Below the pieces are notes generated by a model that searched no databases, was not told the DNA's origin, and saw nothing but the letters and a program-made list of their open reading frames with translations. Of a stretch of 64,000 nucleotides of DNA, positions 25,304 through 33,993 are shown one piece after another; positions within the stretch are counted from its first letter, which is position 1, and each line of letters opens with the position of its first letter. The DNA is taken from the NCBI GenBank assembly GCA_028284195.1, contig JANQSE010000002.1:558001-622000 (forward strand). The letters run 5' to 3'. This DNA comes from Balneola sp. GTDB lineage: Bacteria; Bacteroidota; Rhodothermia; Balneolales; Balneolaceae. Position numbers and translations under genes: made by a program.

Positions 25304-25333
25304 CATCAATATATATATATATATATATTGATG
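25304..25333. repeat. Perfect 30-base palindrome built on an (AT)n tract
   Basis: CATCAAT, an AT dinucleotide run, then ATTGATG. It lies 55 bases upstream of the exported-peptide gene and close to the 3' end of the 234-aa gene. A second small inverted repeat, TATGTG/CACATA, is at 25282-25299. It may be an operator, a terminator or simply a slippage-prone tract at the edge of the acquired cassette. Confidence 0.6.
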
Positions 25334-25363
25334 TCAAAAAGCTTGTTGTTTATTTATAATGAC

Positions 25364-26068
25364 TCAAAGTAAAGTCTCCACAAACACTTCTTCAAAACCA
25401 TGGGGTGGGCGATCCAGCGTCCAGGTTTCAAAGTAGAAATGTCGTTCAGACCGGAACTTCTTTCCGTTAATACTGAAGAATCGAAATGCACCGGGAAGCA
25501 TTTGTTGTAACGGGTAAAAGAAGTTGGTATAAATATTCTTTTTGGAGAACAGATGGAGATCAAATCCGTTTTTAGCCTGTTCCTTGTAGATCACCACAAA
25601 GCCCGCTTCCAGTACTTCCTTTAATTCTGATTTGAGATGACCCACGTTTGAGTTGGTATCGATATGGAGCGAAGAAATGTCGAACTCTGTATTCTGTTCA
25701 CCAATGATAATCACTTCTCCATATTCCAGCTTTGATAGGGTCTCTTCCAGAGAAGAAAAATTTCCTTTGTTGGTTTGATAATGATCTGTTCCCAATCCTT
25801 TTTCCAACACCTCAATAAACCCATTGTATTCCGTAAGTACATTCAACCCGAATTGCTCATTCTCCAAATCGGTGGCTGTAAAATACAATCGGGAATAAGT
25901 AGGATCCGGCTTCATGAAGTCAGCCAGTGTGGATTCAATCTGTTCTTTGGTACGATTGGCATTCCGGTCTGCCAGAGCATCCAGGCGCTGATCGTGGTGA
26001 AAGATGAGTTTTAGAATTTGGGAGTTGTTCATAATGGGTCTGCTTACTGCTACTCTATGTGCTGTCAT
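25364..26068 (-). CDS. Hypothetical protein, 234 aa; source of the nearby 3' fragment
   Basis: A soluble alpha/beta protein with no signal peptide or membrane helix that I can assign to no family. Notable stretches are MKPDPTYSRLYFTATDLENE, LEYGEVIIIGEQNTEFDI and the C-terminal ERHFYFETWTLDRPPHGFEE. The in-frame ATG at residue 13 (MNNSQILKLIF) is a likely alternative start, since the first 12 residues look non-native. Its last ~35 codons are duplicated in degraded form at 23271-23385, beyond the cassette. Confidence 0.65.
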   Translation of the reverse strand: MTAHRVAVSRPIMNNSQILKLIFHHDQRLDALADRNANRTKEQIESTLADFMKPDPTYSRLYFTATDLENEQFGLNVLTEYNGFIEVLEKGLGTDHYQTNKGNFSSLEETLSKLEYGEVIIIGEQNTEFDISSLHIDTNSNVGHLKSELKEVLEAGFVVIYKEQAKNGFDLHLFSKKNIYTNFFYPLQQMLPGAFRFFSINGKKFRSERHFYFETWTLDRPPHGFEEVFVETLL

Positions 26069-26233
26069 TCCGAAGTGGAAGTGATTAAGTGAAGGTAAGG
26101 TTTATAACACGAGGAATCTCAAGTTTTAAGGTTGGCTTGTAAGTTACTTTTGGCTTGATCTCCCGTTCTGATTCCAAGGACATAAGATCCTGAAACAATA
26201 CTGAAATGAATTCAGCACATGGTTCAGGATGAC
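26064..26233. repeat. REP-like intergenic element bounded by GTCATTCC/GGATGAC
   Basis: The stretch starts GTCATTCCG and ends with TTCAGGATGAC. It holds internal inverted pieces such as ATCCTGAA/TTCAGGAT. The same GTCAT...ATGAC ends occur at 43227-43307. It fills the gap between the 234-aa gene and hppA. No gene is seen. Confidence 0.5.
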
Positions 26234-26240
26234 GAAGAGC

Positions 26241-26277
26241 AAAAAAAATCCCACTCACGATTTCTCATGAGAGGGAT
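26241..26277 (-). terminator. Rho-independent terminator of the prs-rplY-pth-hppA run
   Basis: On the minus strand ATCCCTCTCA and TGAGTGGGAT pair with one mismatch, followed by eight T. It is 46 bases past the hppA stop and so closes the operon. Confidence 0.85.
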
Positions 26278-26323
26278 GGTAACGAGCGAATTGCAATCCG
26301 CTCATAACAAAATGCCAAAAAGC

Positions 26324-28534
26324 TTAGATCATAGTCGCAATAACAAGAGCAACTACTGACATTAGCTTAAGAAGGATGTTCAATGATGGACCGGAAGTAT
26401 CCTTGAACGGATCACCTACGGTATCACCAACAACACCAGCTTTGTGTGGCTCAGAACCTTTGCCATATTCAACACCGTCGATAGTAACGCCTTCTTCAAT
26501 CATTTTCTTTGCGTTGTCCCATGCACCACCGGCATTACTCTGGAACAATGCCATTAGCACGCCTGCAGAAGTTACACCTGCAAGAAGGCCACCAAGCATT
26601 TTTGCTCCAAGAGTAGGATCATTACTGATAAAGCCAGGTAAGAATCCGAACAACACGGGAACGATAACCGCTAGCAAGCCGGGCAGTACCATCTCACGGA
26701 TAGAAGCTGTGGTAGAAATTTCCACACACTTTTCATACTCAGCTTTTCCGTCAGCAGCTTCGAAAGTAGCTTTGTCTTCGTCTGACCAGTCAGCAAAATC
26801 TTTTTCACCGTTTTTGTTCATTACATCAAGAGCAGCTCTAAGCTCAGGAATAGATTTGAACTGACGACGAACCTCTTCAATCATGCTCATCGCAGCACGT
26901 CCTACTGCATTCATAGATAATGCAGAGAAAAGGAATGGAAGCATAGCCCCAACAAAAAGAGCAGCCATTACAAACGGATTTGTGATATTGATAACCACTT
27001 CTGAACCAGGATTAGCTGCTTCGTACGCAGTGATGAAAGCAGCAAAAAGAGCAAGTGCAGTCAATGCAGCAGAACCAATCGCAAAACCTTTACCGATGGC
27101 AGCAGTAGTGTTACCCACAGCGTCAAGCTTGTCAGTACGCTCACGTACTTCCGGTTCAAGTTCAGCCATTTCAGCAATACCACCTGCGTTATCAGAAACA
27201 GGGCCGTAAGCATCAACAGCAAGCTGGATACCTGTATTTGCAAGCATACCCACTGCAGCAATAGCGATACCATAAAGGCCGGCAAAGCTGTATGCTCCAA
27301 TAATTGCAATAGCGATAATGATGATTGGAATTGCCGTAGAAATCATTCCCACACCAAGACCTGCAATAATGTTTGTTGCAGAACCTGTTACAGATTGCTT
27401 TACAATAGAAAGTACTGGTTTGGTACCTGTACCGGTGTAATGCTCAGTTATAAAACCGATAGCTAAACCAGAGAGCAAGCCGAAAATAGTAGCAACAAAT
27501 ACACCAGTACTTGTGTATTCAATTCCACCAAATGTCCACGTTTCAGGAAGCATCCATCTGATGATAAAGAAAGACGCTAATAACATAGCTAAACCAGAGA
27601 AAAGCTCACCAAAGTTCAATGCTTTCTGAGGATCGCCACCTTCTTTCACGCGAACCAGAAAGGTTCCGAGAATAGAAGTAATGATGCCAGTTCCTGCAAG
27701 AATTAAAGGGAGAAGTACAGCAGATAAACCACCAAAGTCATCACTCCATGAAGTTGCTGTCATAAAAGCAGCACCCAATACCATAGTACCGATGATAGAA
27801 CCTACATAAGATTCGAAAAGGTCAGCACCCATTCCGGCAACGTCGCCTACGTTATCACCTACGTTATCTGCAATAGTAGCAGGGTTTAGCGGGTGATCTT
27901 CAGGAATACCTGCTTCTACTTTACCTACAAGGTCGGCTCCAACATCGGCAGCTTTGGTATAAATACCACCACCTACACGTGCAAAAAGTGCAATAGAGGA
28001 TGCCCCGAAAGAAAAACCGGTTACAACAGCAAGCACCTTATTTACGGCTCCTGCTCCTTCAATACCAAATAGAGTAGAGAATAAAAGGAATAAACCTGAA
28101 AGACCTAAAACTCCCAGTCCTACTACTCCCAGCCCCATAACAGAACCACCTGCAAAAGCTACTTCAAGGCCCTTTCCAAGGCTTTCGCGAGCGGCATTGG
28201 TAGTTCTTACGTTCGCTTTAGTAGCAACTTTCATCCCTATGAAACCTGCAAGTCCTGAACAGATAGCACCTACAACAAAAGAAATGGCTACCATCCAGCT
28301 TGAAGTTACCGCATCGGCACTCAATGCTAAAATTACCGCTACAACTATTACAAAAATAGATAATACACGATATTCAGCTTTTAGAAAAGCCATCGCACCT
28401 GCAGCAATACTATCTGCGATACGTCCCATTCTATCCGTACCTACTTCTTGTTTTGTTACCCAAGAAGATTTTAATGCGGTAAAGATAAGAGCGATAGCTC
28501 CGGCCGCAATTGAGAAAATGATTATGTTTTGCAT
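26324..28534 (-). CDS. hppA: Membrane-bound ion-pumping pyrophosphatase, K+-dependent type
   Basis: A 736-residue, ~16-helix pump that couples pyrophosphate hydrolysis to H+ or Na+ export. The substrate motif [11 protein letters not shown], the double DNVGDNVGD and the C-terminal [13 protein letters not shown] are intact. The helix 12 signature reads [10 protein letters not shown], with Ala where K+-independent enzymes carry Lys, which indicates a K+-dependent enzyme. Sequence reading alone does not settle whether H+ or Na+ is pumped. It is the last gene of a minus-strand run with prs, rplY and pth, a set rich in pyrophosphate-producing translation and nucleotide functions. Confidence 0.95.
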   Translation of the reverse strand: MQNIIIFSIAAGAIALIFTALKSSWVTKQEVGTDRMGRIADSIAAGAMAFLKAEYRVLSIFVIVVAVILALSADAVTSSWMVAISFVVGAICSGLAGFIGMKVATKANVRTTNAARESLGKGLEVAFAGGSVMGLGVVGLGVLGLSGLFLLFSTLFGIEGAGAVNKVLAVVTGFSFGASSIALFARVGGGIYTKAADVGADLVGKVEAGIPEDHPLNPATIADNVGDNVGDVAGMGADLFESYVGSIIGTMVLGAAFMTATSWSDDFGGLSAVLLPLILAGTGIITSILGTFLVRVKEGGDPQKALNFGELFSGLAMLLASFFIIRWMLPETWTFGGIEYTSTGVFVATIFGLLSGLAIGFITEHYTGTGTKPVLSIVKQSVTGSATNIIAGLGVGMISTAIPIIIIAIAIIGAYSFAGLYGIAIAAVGMLANTGIQLAVDAYGPVSDNAGGIAEMAELEPEVRERTDKLDAVGNTTAAIGKGFAIGSAALTALALFAAFITAYEAANPGSEVVINITNPFVMAALFVGAMLPFLFSALSMNAVGRAAMSMIEEVRRQFKSIPELRAALDVMNKNGEKDFADWSDEDKATFEAADGKAEYEKCVEISTTASIREMVLPGLLAVIVPVLFGFLPGFISNDPTLGAKMLGGLLAGVTSAGVLMALFQSNAGGAWDNAKKMIEEGVTIDGVEYGKGSEPHKAGVVGDTVGDPFKDTSGPSLNILLKLMSVVALVIATMI

Positions 28535-28579
28535 AATTCCGCTTGTGTTAGTTTATGTTTTGTCCCGAAAACTCGGAAC

Positions 28580-29137
28580 CTAATTAAAAAGATTCATTGC
28601 CCTTTCAATCCCAATGTTCACAAATGCAAGGGCAGCATCATGAGCATGTTGTACAGCTTGTAATTTTTCTTCAAGCTCTTCATTATCAAAAGGGGCAAGT
28701 ACGTAATCGACTTGCCGTCCCCTCGAAAAATTATCGCCGATACCAAATCGCAATCTTGGAAAATCATTGCTTCCCAGCCGCTCAATGATATCAGTAATTC
28801 CGTTATGCCCTCCGGCACTGCCTTTTGCTTTCATCCGGTTGGTGCCTAAAGGAAGGTTCAGATCATCATAAACGATCAAACAATCCTGCTTATCTGTATT
28901 AAACTTAGCCAACGCTTTCTTAACTGCGGTTCCACTTCTGTTCATAAAAGTAGTGGGCCTTACAAGTACAATTTTTCGGCCTTTATGCCTGCCTTCCGCA
29001 ATTTCAAATGGCCCGCCGCCCGGGCCAAACGAGGTTTTTAGCGTTTTCGCTATTTCATCAACAATTTCAAAGCCAATGTTATGGCGGGTTCCATTGTATT
29101 CTGTGCCAATATTTCCCAATCCTACGATTACAGACAT
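28580..29137 (-). CDS. pth: Peptidyl-tRNA hydrolase
   Basis: Releases tRNA from drop-off peptidyl-tRNAs. The start IVGLGNIGTEYNGTRHN includes the catalytic His19. FMNRSG and the IVYDDLNLPLG strand with its Asp follow, then GSAGGHNGI. At 185 residues it is of normal size. It lies 37 bases after rplY, the usual ctc-pth pairing. Confidence 0.97.
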   Translation of the reverse strand: MSVIVGLGNIGTEYNGTRHNIGFEIVDEIAKTLKTSFGPGGGPFEIAEGRHKGRKIVLVRPTTFMNRSGTAVKKALAKFNTDKQDCLIVYDDLNLPLGTNRMKAKGSAGGHNGITDIIERLGSNDFPRLRFGIGDNFSRGRQVDYVLAPFDNEELEEKLQAVQHAHDAALAFVNIGIERAMNLFN

Positions 29138-29174
29138 AGCGCAGATAAGAAAGAGCCCGCTTCAAACACCTTGA

Positions 29175-29867
29175 TTATTCTTCTGATTCTTTTTCTTCCT
29201 CAGAATTTTCACCTTCAGTTGCTGCTGCTTCACCTTCTGCAGGTGCATCGCCTTCAGCTTCTTCTTCACCTTCCGGAGTATCCGCTTCAAGGCTAGCAAG
29301 GAAGTCGGCTCCTTTTGGAGGACGAATGGTTACAATGGTTCTTCCTAACGGATCTATTGGCGTAATGCCATCCAGATTAAGTGCACCTACGTGGAATGAA
29401 TCCCCAATTGCAAGGTCAGAAATATCAACCGTAAATTCAGCAGGGATAAACTCAGGGAGTACGCGGATGCGAACCACTTTCATAGGCTGAAACAAGCGGC
29501 CACCACCTTCAACAACTCCTTTTGCATTACCGGTAAGTTTAACCGGGATACGAAGAGTTACTTTGTGATTATCAGAAAGCACGTAAAAATCTGCGTGTAT
29601 CGGGCGATCTGTAACCGGATCAAATTCCGTTCTTTTTAAAAGAGTTTTATAAACAGTTCCATCTAAAGTAACCTCAACAAGTTTTGTTTGTTGAGTTCTT
29701 AGAATGCGTTCCAGGTTTAGTTCATCAACCGAGAAATGAAGGTTTTCTTTCACTTCCGGGCCATAAAGCACTGCAGGAACTCTTTTTTGTTCGCGAAGCT
29801 TGCGGTTTACTTTTTTGCCTAGCTCCCGTGCTTCAGCGTCAATTGTTTTAAATTCAGCTTTTGCCAT
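29175..29867 (-). CDS. rplY: 50S ribosomal protein L25/general stress protein Ctc
   Basis: 5S-rRNA-binding ribosomal protein of the long Ctc/TL5 form. Residues ~5-95 are the L25 domain (KLREQKRVPAVLYG, PIHADFY) and ~100-190 the TL5 beta domain (IRVLPEFIPAEFTVDIS). A ~35-residue tail is almost all Glu, Ala and Gly. Total 230 residues. It lies between prs and pth in one minus-strand run; prs-ctc-pth is an order conserved across many bacteria. Confidence 0.96.
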   Translation of the reverse strand: MAKAEFKTIDAEARELGKKVNRKLREQKRVPAVLYGPEVKENLHFSVDELNLERILRTQQTKLVEVTLDGTVYKTLLKRTEFDPVTDRPIHADFYVLSDNHKVTLRIPVKLTGNAKGVVEGGGRLFQPMKVVRIRVLPEFIPAEFTVDISDLAIGDSFHVGALNLDGITPIDPLGRTIVTIRPPKGADFLASLEADTPEGEEEAEGDAPAEGEAAATEGENSEEEKESEE

Positions 29868-29891
29868 TTTTTGGATTTACTTACTTAGTCA

Positions 29892-30824
29892 TTAATTGTC
29901 GAAGAGCGCACTAATAGTGTCATTAGTATGAATACGTTGAATTGCTTTCGCAAAAATATCGGCCACACTCAAAACTTTAATTTTGTTGGATGGCTGGCGA
30001 AGCGTAACGGTATCGGTTACCAATACTTCATCAATAGGCGAATCTTCGATTCTTTGGTATGCCGGCCCCGAAAGTATCGGGTGGGTACAAATAGCAGTTA
30101 TATTCAAAGCACCTCTTTCTTTCATGGCACTGGCTGCATTTGTAAGTGTTCCGGCGGTGTCAATTAAGTCATCAACTATCAACACATTCTTTCCTTCAAC
30201 TTCACCGATAATATTCATGATTTCAGATTCATTAGCTTTTGGGCGCCTCTTGTCGATAAATGCAAGACTGGTTCCCAGCTTTTTTGAATATGCGCGTGAT
30301 GTTTTAAGGCTACCCACATCCGGGGCAACTACCACCAGATTTTCAATTGGGTTGGATTTAAAATATTCAATGAATGCCCGGCTTGCATATAAGTGGTCAA
30401 GCGGGATATCAAAAAATCCCTGAATCTGTGCTGCGTGTAAATCCATGGTTAAGACACGGTCTGCGCCTGCCTCTACAAGCAGATTGGCCATGAGTTTAGA
30501 GCCAATGGATACTCTTGGTTGATCTTTCCGGTCTTGACGGGCATAACCAAAGTAAGGGATTACAGCTGTTACACGTTTAACCGAAGCTCGCTTAGCAGCA
30601 TCAAGCATCAACAATAACTCAAGAATGTTATCGCCCGGCGGGGGAGTTGATTGAATGATGAAAATATCTTCTCCACGGATGCTTTGCTCAAATTTAACAT
30701 ATAGTTCGCCATCAGAGAATTCTTTGATGGTTACATCACCGAGTTCGGTACCATAAGACTCAGCTATGGCACGGGCAAGTGCCGGGTTGCTTCGTCCGGA
30801 GAATATTGCGAGAGGAGTATCCAA
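29892..30824 (-). CDS. prs: Ribose-phosphate pyrophosphokinase
   Basis: Makes PRPP from ribose 5-phosphate and ATP, feeding the histidine, purine and salvage enzymes also in this window. Motifs are IFSGRSNPALA, RQDRKD (ATP binding), DLHAAQIQGFF (metal) and the PRPP loop VDDLIDTAGT. At 310 residues it is a class I enzyme. The start is TTG at 30824; an in-frame TAG lies only four codons further upstream, so no ATG start is possible. Confidence 0.96.
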   Translation of the reverse strand: MDTPLAIFSGRSNPALARAIAESYGTELGDVTIKEFSDGELYVKFEQSIRGEDIFIIQSTPPPGDNILELLLMLDAAKRASVKRVTAVIPYFGYARQDRKDQPRVSIGSKLMANLLVEAGADRVLTMDLHAAQIQGFFDIPLDHLYASRAFIEYFKSNPIENLVVVAPDVGSLKTSRAYSKKLGTSLAFIDKRRPKANESEIMNIIGEVEGKNVLIVDDLIDTAGTLTNAASAMKERGALNITAICTHPILSGPAYQRIEDSPIDEVLVTDTVTLRQPSNKIKVLSVADIFAKAIQRIHTNDTISALFDN

Positions 30825-30899
30825 ATTAAATTGCTAGCACTGAAATGTTCAGGATTACATAAAACAAAAAGATGGCTCCTGTGTCATCTTTCTGAGTGT

Positions 30900-30973
30900 T
30901 GGTTGCCCGGGGAGGACTCGAACCCCCACATACTGGACCAAAACCAGGTGTCCTGCCATTAGACGACCGGGCA
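30900..30973 (-). tRNA. tRNA-Gln (anticodon TTG)
   Basis: Acceptor TGCCCGG/CCGGGCA, D arm GTC/GAC type, anticodon stem CCTGG/CCAGT-like with loop TTTTGGT (anticodon TTG), T arm GGGGGTTCGAGTCCTCC. The mature body ends at 30903; the next bases read CCA on this strand (30902-30900), so CCA appears to be encoded here. It lies upstream of prs. Confidence 0.9.
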
Positions 30974-31022
30974 AAATGTCTTTTTTGACAGACACAAAAG
31001 ATAGAGATAGATCAAAAAGCAA

Positions 31023-32180
31023 TCAAGATGAAATTGCTTTTTTTAGTACCATGCATTGGGAACACCCACCGGTGTTGCAATAGTTTTTTAATTGATAAAC
31101 CGCACCAAGTTTTTTCCGATAGCTTCGCTTTGGCACATTGAGTGCATCAAATTTTGAAAGAATGGATTTAGGGATTGGAGCCTGGTATGTTTTCCAATAA
31201 TCCTGTACGGCTGCTTTGAGATTTTTTGAATGGAATATGGTACTAAGTAAATACAAGGCAGGTAAATAAACCGTAGCAAACAAGACGTTTGGATGCCCGG
31301 CTTTTTGAATTCCGATCTTACTGCACCATTGTTTCCAGATATCAATAGCATTTGCAGTTAAGAAATCTTCAAATGGTGCTTGTTGAACAAGAAGGTAGAA
31401 CCGGGTGGCAGTTTCAATTCTTTTTGCCGGATGATTGTTTGGGCGGCAGCCTTTATAATTCCATTTTAGATCAGAAGATGAGCCAAAAGCAATTTCATTT
31501 GCAAGAACATTCAAAGCACTGGATGGTGCAGGATTTTTTGAGATTAACGTTTTGGCAAGTTTTTGCATGGGCTGGCGGTTTTTGCTAATCCCGAAACCAT
31601 CAAATATCGAAATGATGAGTGCTTCTTTCCACGCTTTGCTTTGCGATATTCCAGGATTGTAGAATGCTAGAAAATCATTCGCCTTCTTTTCAAGATACTC
31701 CTGGTGGGCGTTGTTTATTTGCTGTTCAAAAACTTCTTGCGAAATAAACCGGATGTTGCCGGAACATGGAAGAAAATGATTGGCTTGATGATTTTTAAGA
31801 AAGTGCTCTAGCGGGGAGTAAATATGAGGAAGAATGTTAAGCGTGAAAGGGCTGTTGCCAGAAGTGGTTTTAACCTGTTTTGGAAATGCTTCTGTTACTA
31901 CATGCAGAATTACATTATTGTAATTACCATCGGTGTGATGGTTATGGCTGTACCAATCAGACGATCTCAGATGCAGTTCAACAGAGCCGTGCCACTCTAT
32001 ACTGTCAATAATAATTTTTGAAAATTTAAAATCCGGCCCGTCTGATGTGTTTAAGATGCCCGGATCAAGAATAGTAACTTTTCTGCCACATACTGTGGTA
32101 AGGGCTGAAAGATCAAATAACTGCTCATTCCATACCCATTGTAAAATACGTTCGGGATATGGAAATGAGGGCTTATTCAT
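31023..32180 (-). CDS. DUF2851 family protein
   Basis: A 385-residue soluble protein of the Bacteroidota-typical DUF2851 family. Recognisable stretches are PERILQWVWNEQLFD near the start, NTSDGPDFKFSKIIIDSIEW, and HGSVELHLRSSDWYSHNHH, then the C-terminal Cys cluster YCNTGGCSQC. The conserved DGPDF and ELHxxxxDW patterns suggest a nuclease-like metal site, which is speculative. It overlaps the YtxH gene by 8 bases. Confidence 0.85.
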   Translation of the reverse strand: MNKPSFPYPERILQWVWNEQLFDLSALTTVCGRKVTILDPGILNTSDGPDFKFSKIIIDSIEWHGSVELHLRSSDWYSHNHHTDGNYNNVILHVVTEAFPKQVKTTSGNSPFTLNILPHIYSPLEHFLKNHQANHFLPCSGNIRFISQEVFEQQINNAHQEYLEKKANDFLAFYNPGISQSKAWKEALIISIFDGFGISKNRQPMQKLAKTLISKNPAPSSALNVLANEIAFGSSSDLKWNYKGCRPNNHPAKRIETATRFYLLVQQAPFEDFLTANAIDIWKQWCSKIGIQKAGHPNVLFATVYLPALYLLSTIFHSKNLKAAVQDYWKTYQAPIPKSILSKFDALNVPKRSYRKKLGAVYQLKNYCNTGGCSQCMVLKKAISS

Positions 32181-32472
32181 TTTCTTTTAATTCTTCATCC
32201 CCGAATTGCAGGGATTCGGTAGCCTCATACAAATCAGGAAGATTATCTTTCACACCTTTTTTTATGCTATTCGATACTTTCTCAAGTTTTCTCTCTCCGT
32301 CTTCAATAATTTTATGGCTTTTATCTTCTATCCAGTTTTTAGCTCCTTCGGAATGGTCGTGGATCCACTGTCTGTTTTCTTTGCCGGATCGGGGAGTTAA
32401 TAATAATCCGGTTACCACACCGCCGGCAAAGGCTAATAATCCTGTCAATAATGTTCCTGCTCCTTTGCTCAT
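32173..32472 (-). CDS. YtxH domain protein
   Basis: A 99-residue membrane-associated protein. One glycine-rich helix (TGLLAFAGGVVTGLLLTPRSG) is the YtxH signature, followed by a charged amphipathic coil (WIEDKSHKIIEDGERKLEKV). Proteins of this type are linked to stress or envelope functions but have no fixed role. AGAGGTG lies just before the ATG. It overlaps the DUF2851 gene by 8 bases, so the two are coupled. Confidence 0.85.
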   Translation of the reverse strand: MSKGAGTLLTGLLAFAGGVVTGLLLTPRSGKENRQWIHDHSEGAKNWIEDKSHKIIEDGERKLEKVSNSIKKGVKDNLPDLYEATESLQFGDEELKENE

Positions 32473-32596
32473 AATGCACCTCTGTTTTTAATTTGGTTAA
32501 CGCTGTAAAGTTACGAATTTATAATCTGTTTGTTGTGATTAGTTTCGGATGTGGCTTTATAATTTTATTAACTTACGGCAAGTTAATTTTTGGAGC

Positions 32597-33097
32597 ATGC
32601 AACAGCAAATCGTACTAATGGACAAAGCCAGGATCGGGCGTTCTATACAGCGTATGGCTATACAGGTTTGGGAGAAGCTTGGGCAAAGTGACGAAATCAT
32701 CATAATCGGTTTAAATGAAAGAGGCTATGCCACAGCACTACAATTGCAGCAGCATCTTGAAAAGTATCATGAAGCCTCTTTAATTGAATTGGTTAAATAT
32801 GATGTAAAAAATTTGACGCATAACAAACCCCTGCCCGAATGCTCCGAAAGATTTGTGCTGCTCATTGATGATGTAATTTTTTCGGGTAAAACCATGTTTG
32901 ATGCATTAACAGCAATTATCAGTACCGGCGAGCCTGAACGAATTGAAGTGCTTACGCTGCTGGATCGCGGGCATCGCAAATACCCCATTCAATCTAATAT
33001 TACAGGGATGAATATTTCCACAAAACTAGGTGAACATGTTGAAGTAATGCTCACCAAAAATAAACTTGAGCAGGTAGTGCTCTTCAAGAACAGCTAA
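32597..33097 (+). CDS. PyrR-like phosphoribosyltransferase
   Basis: A type I PRTase. The PRPP loop is VLLIDDVIFSGKTMFDAL, preceded by IIIGLNERGYATA and followed by LLDRGHRKYPI, as in PyrR (uracil PRTase and pyrimidine attenuation regulator). No pyr genes or attenuator sites are near, so it may only be a salvage enzyme. An in-frame ATG at 32549 adds 16 residues with no family counterpart. I chose 32597 (MQQQIVLMD), where PyrR homologues begin, although GGAG sits too close to it to be an ideal ribosome site. Confidence 0.82.
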   Translation: MQQQIVLMDKARIGRSIQRMAIQVWEKLGQSDEIIIIGLNERGYATALQLQQHLEKYHEASLIELVKYDVKNLTHNKPLPECSERFVLLIDDVIFSGKTMFDALTAIISTGEPERIEVLTLLDRGHRKYPIQSNITGMNISTKLGEHVEVMLTKNKLEQVVLFKNS

Positions 33098-33114
33098 TTA
33101 AATATCTATCTATC

Positions 33115-33993
33115 ATGAAAAAACTAACTATCAGTGCATTTGCACTAATTACGGCTATTTTGCTGGCTAATTCTATTCAGGCCCAAACAATTGTGGTTCC
33201 TGATACTTTATCAGGTTGGACACGAACCTGGATAGCAAACCTGAATGGTTCTCAGGCATCTTATGATAATTGGAGTGAAGGAGGGGTGAACACAGTTAGC
33301 TGGGCAGCCTCTACGGTGTACACTAAAATGTATCGGAAAGAGCAATTTGCATTTGGCTTCAGAACAAACCTGAGATATGGCCAATCTGTAATAGATGGCG
33401 ATACCAGAAAATCAGATGATCTCATCTCACTCAGGCTAAGAAGCACATACGCTTTACAGAAAGAGAGTAAATTTGCGGTTTATGGAGCTATTCAGTTTAG
33501 GACTCAATTTGCGAATGGCTTTATTTATGAAGGCAAAACAAATCCCGCCGGAGCAGATTCTTTGATTTCGGGATTCTTTAGTCCGGCATATTTTACCGAA
33601 GGTGCTGGCCTTGAATATAATGCAAGCCCGAAATTACAGATACAAGCAGGCATTGCACTTAAACAAACGGTTATAAGTGATGGTGATCTTGCTCCGAACT
33701 ATGGGCTAAACCGGGGGGATACATTCCGTTCAGAGGGTGGTTTTACAACAGGTATTTCTTTTCAAACGCCTGTTGCTGAAAATATTCAGTACTCCAGCAA
33801 TCTGGAAACCTTTACCAGTTTAGCCAATCCGATTGATGAAACTGATGTATTCTGGGCAAATAAGCTGGTTGGTCAAATAAATTCATTGATCAGTGCTTCG
33901 TTCCAGTTCGAAATGCGATACGACAATGATTTTTCTTCTGAGGTTCAGATCAAACAGGTGCTTTCTGCAGGAATTTCTGTAAACCTGCATTAA
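33115..33993 (+). CDS. DUF3078 outer-membrane protein
   Basis: A 292-residue protein with a signal peptide (LITAILLANSIQAQ). The family signature NWSEGGVNTVSWAAS lies near residue 50. The rest is strand-like, alternating aromatic and polar residues and ending in VLSAGISVNLH, as an outer-membrane barrel would. The function is unknown across the family. Its stop TAA shares one base with the ATG of the next gene. Confidence 0.85.
   Translation: MKKLTISAFALITAILLANSIQAQTIVVPDTLSGWTRTWIANLNGSQASYDNWSEGGVNTVSWAASTVYTKMYRKEQFAFGFRTNLRYGQSVIDGDTRKSDDLISLRLRSTYALQKESKFAVYGAIQFRTQFANGFIYEGKTNPAGADSLISGFFSPAYFTEGAGLEYNASPKLQIQAGIALKQTVISDGDLAPNYGLNRGDTFRSEGGFTTGISFQTPVAENIQYSSNLETFTSLANPIDETDVFWANKLVGQINSLISASFQFEMRYDNDFSSEVQIKQVLSAGISVNLH

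Noticed and set aside
23000-25370. Integrative element with att sites at tRNA-Ile2
   Set aside because: No integrase and no second copy of the tRNA 3' end beyond the cassette; only the duplicated end of the 234-aa gene supports insertion.
26376-27209. Plus-strand frames opposite hppA
   Set aside because: Antisense shadows of a highly conserved gene with biased codon use; no family features.
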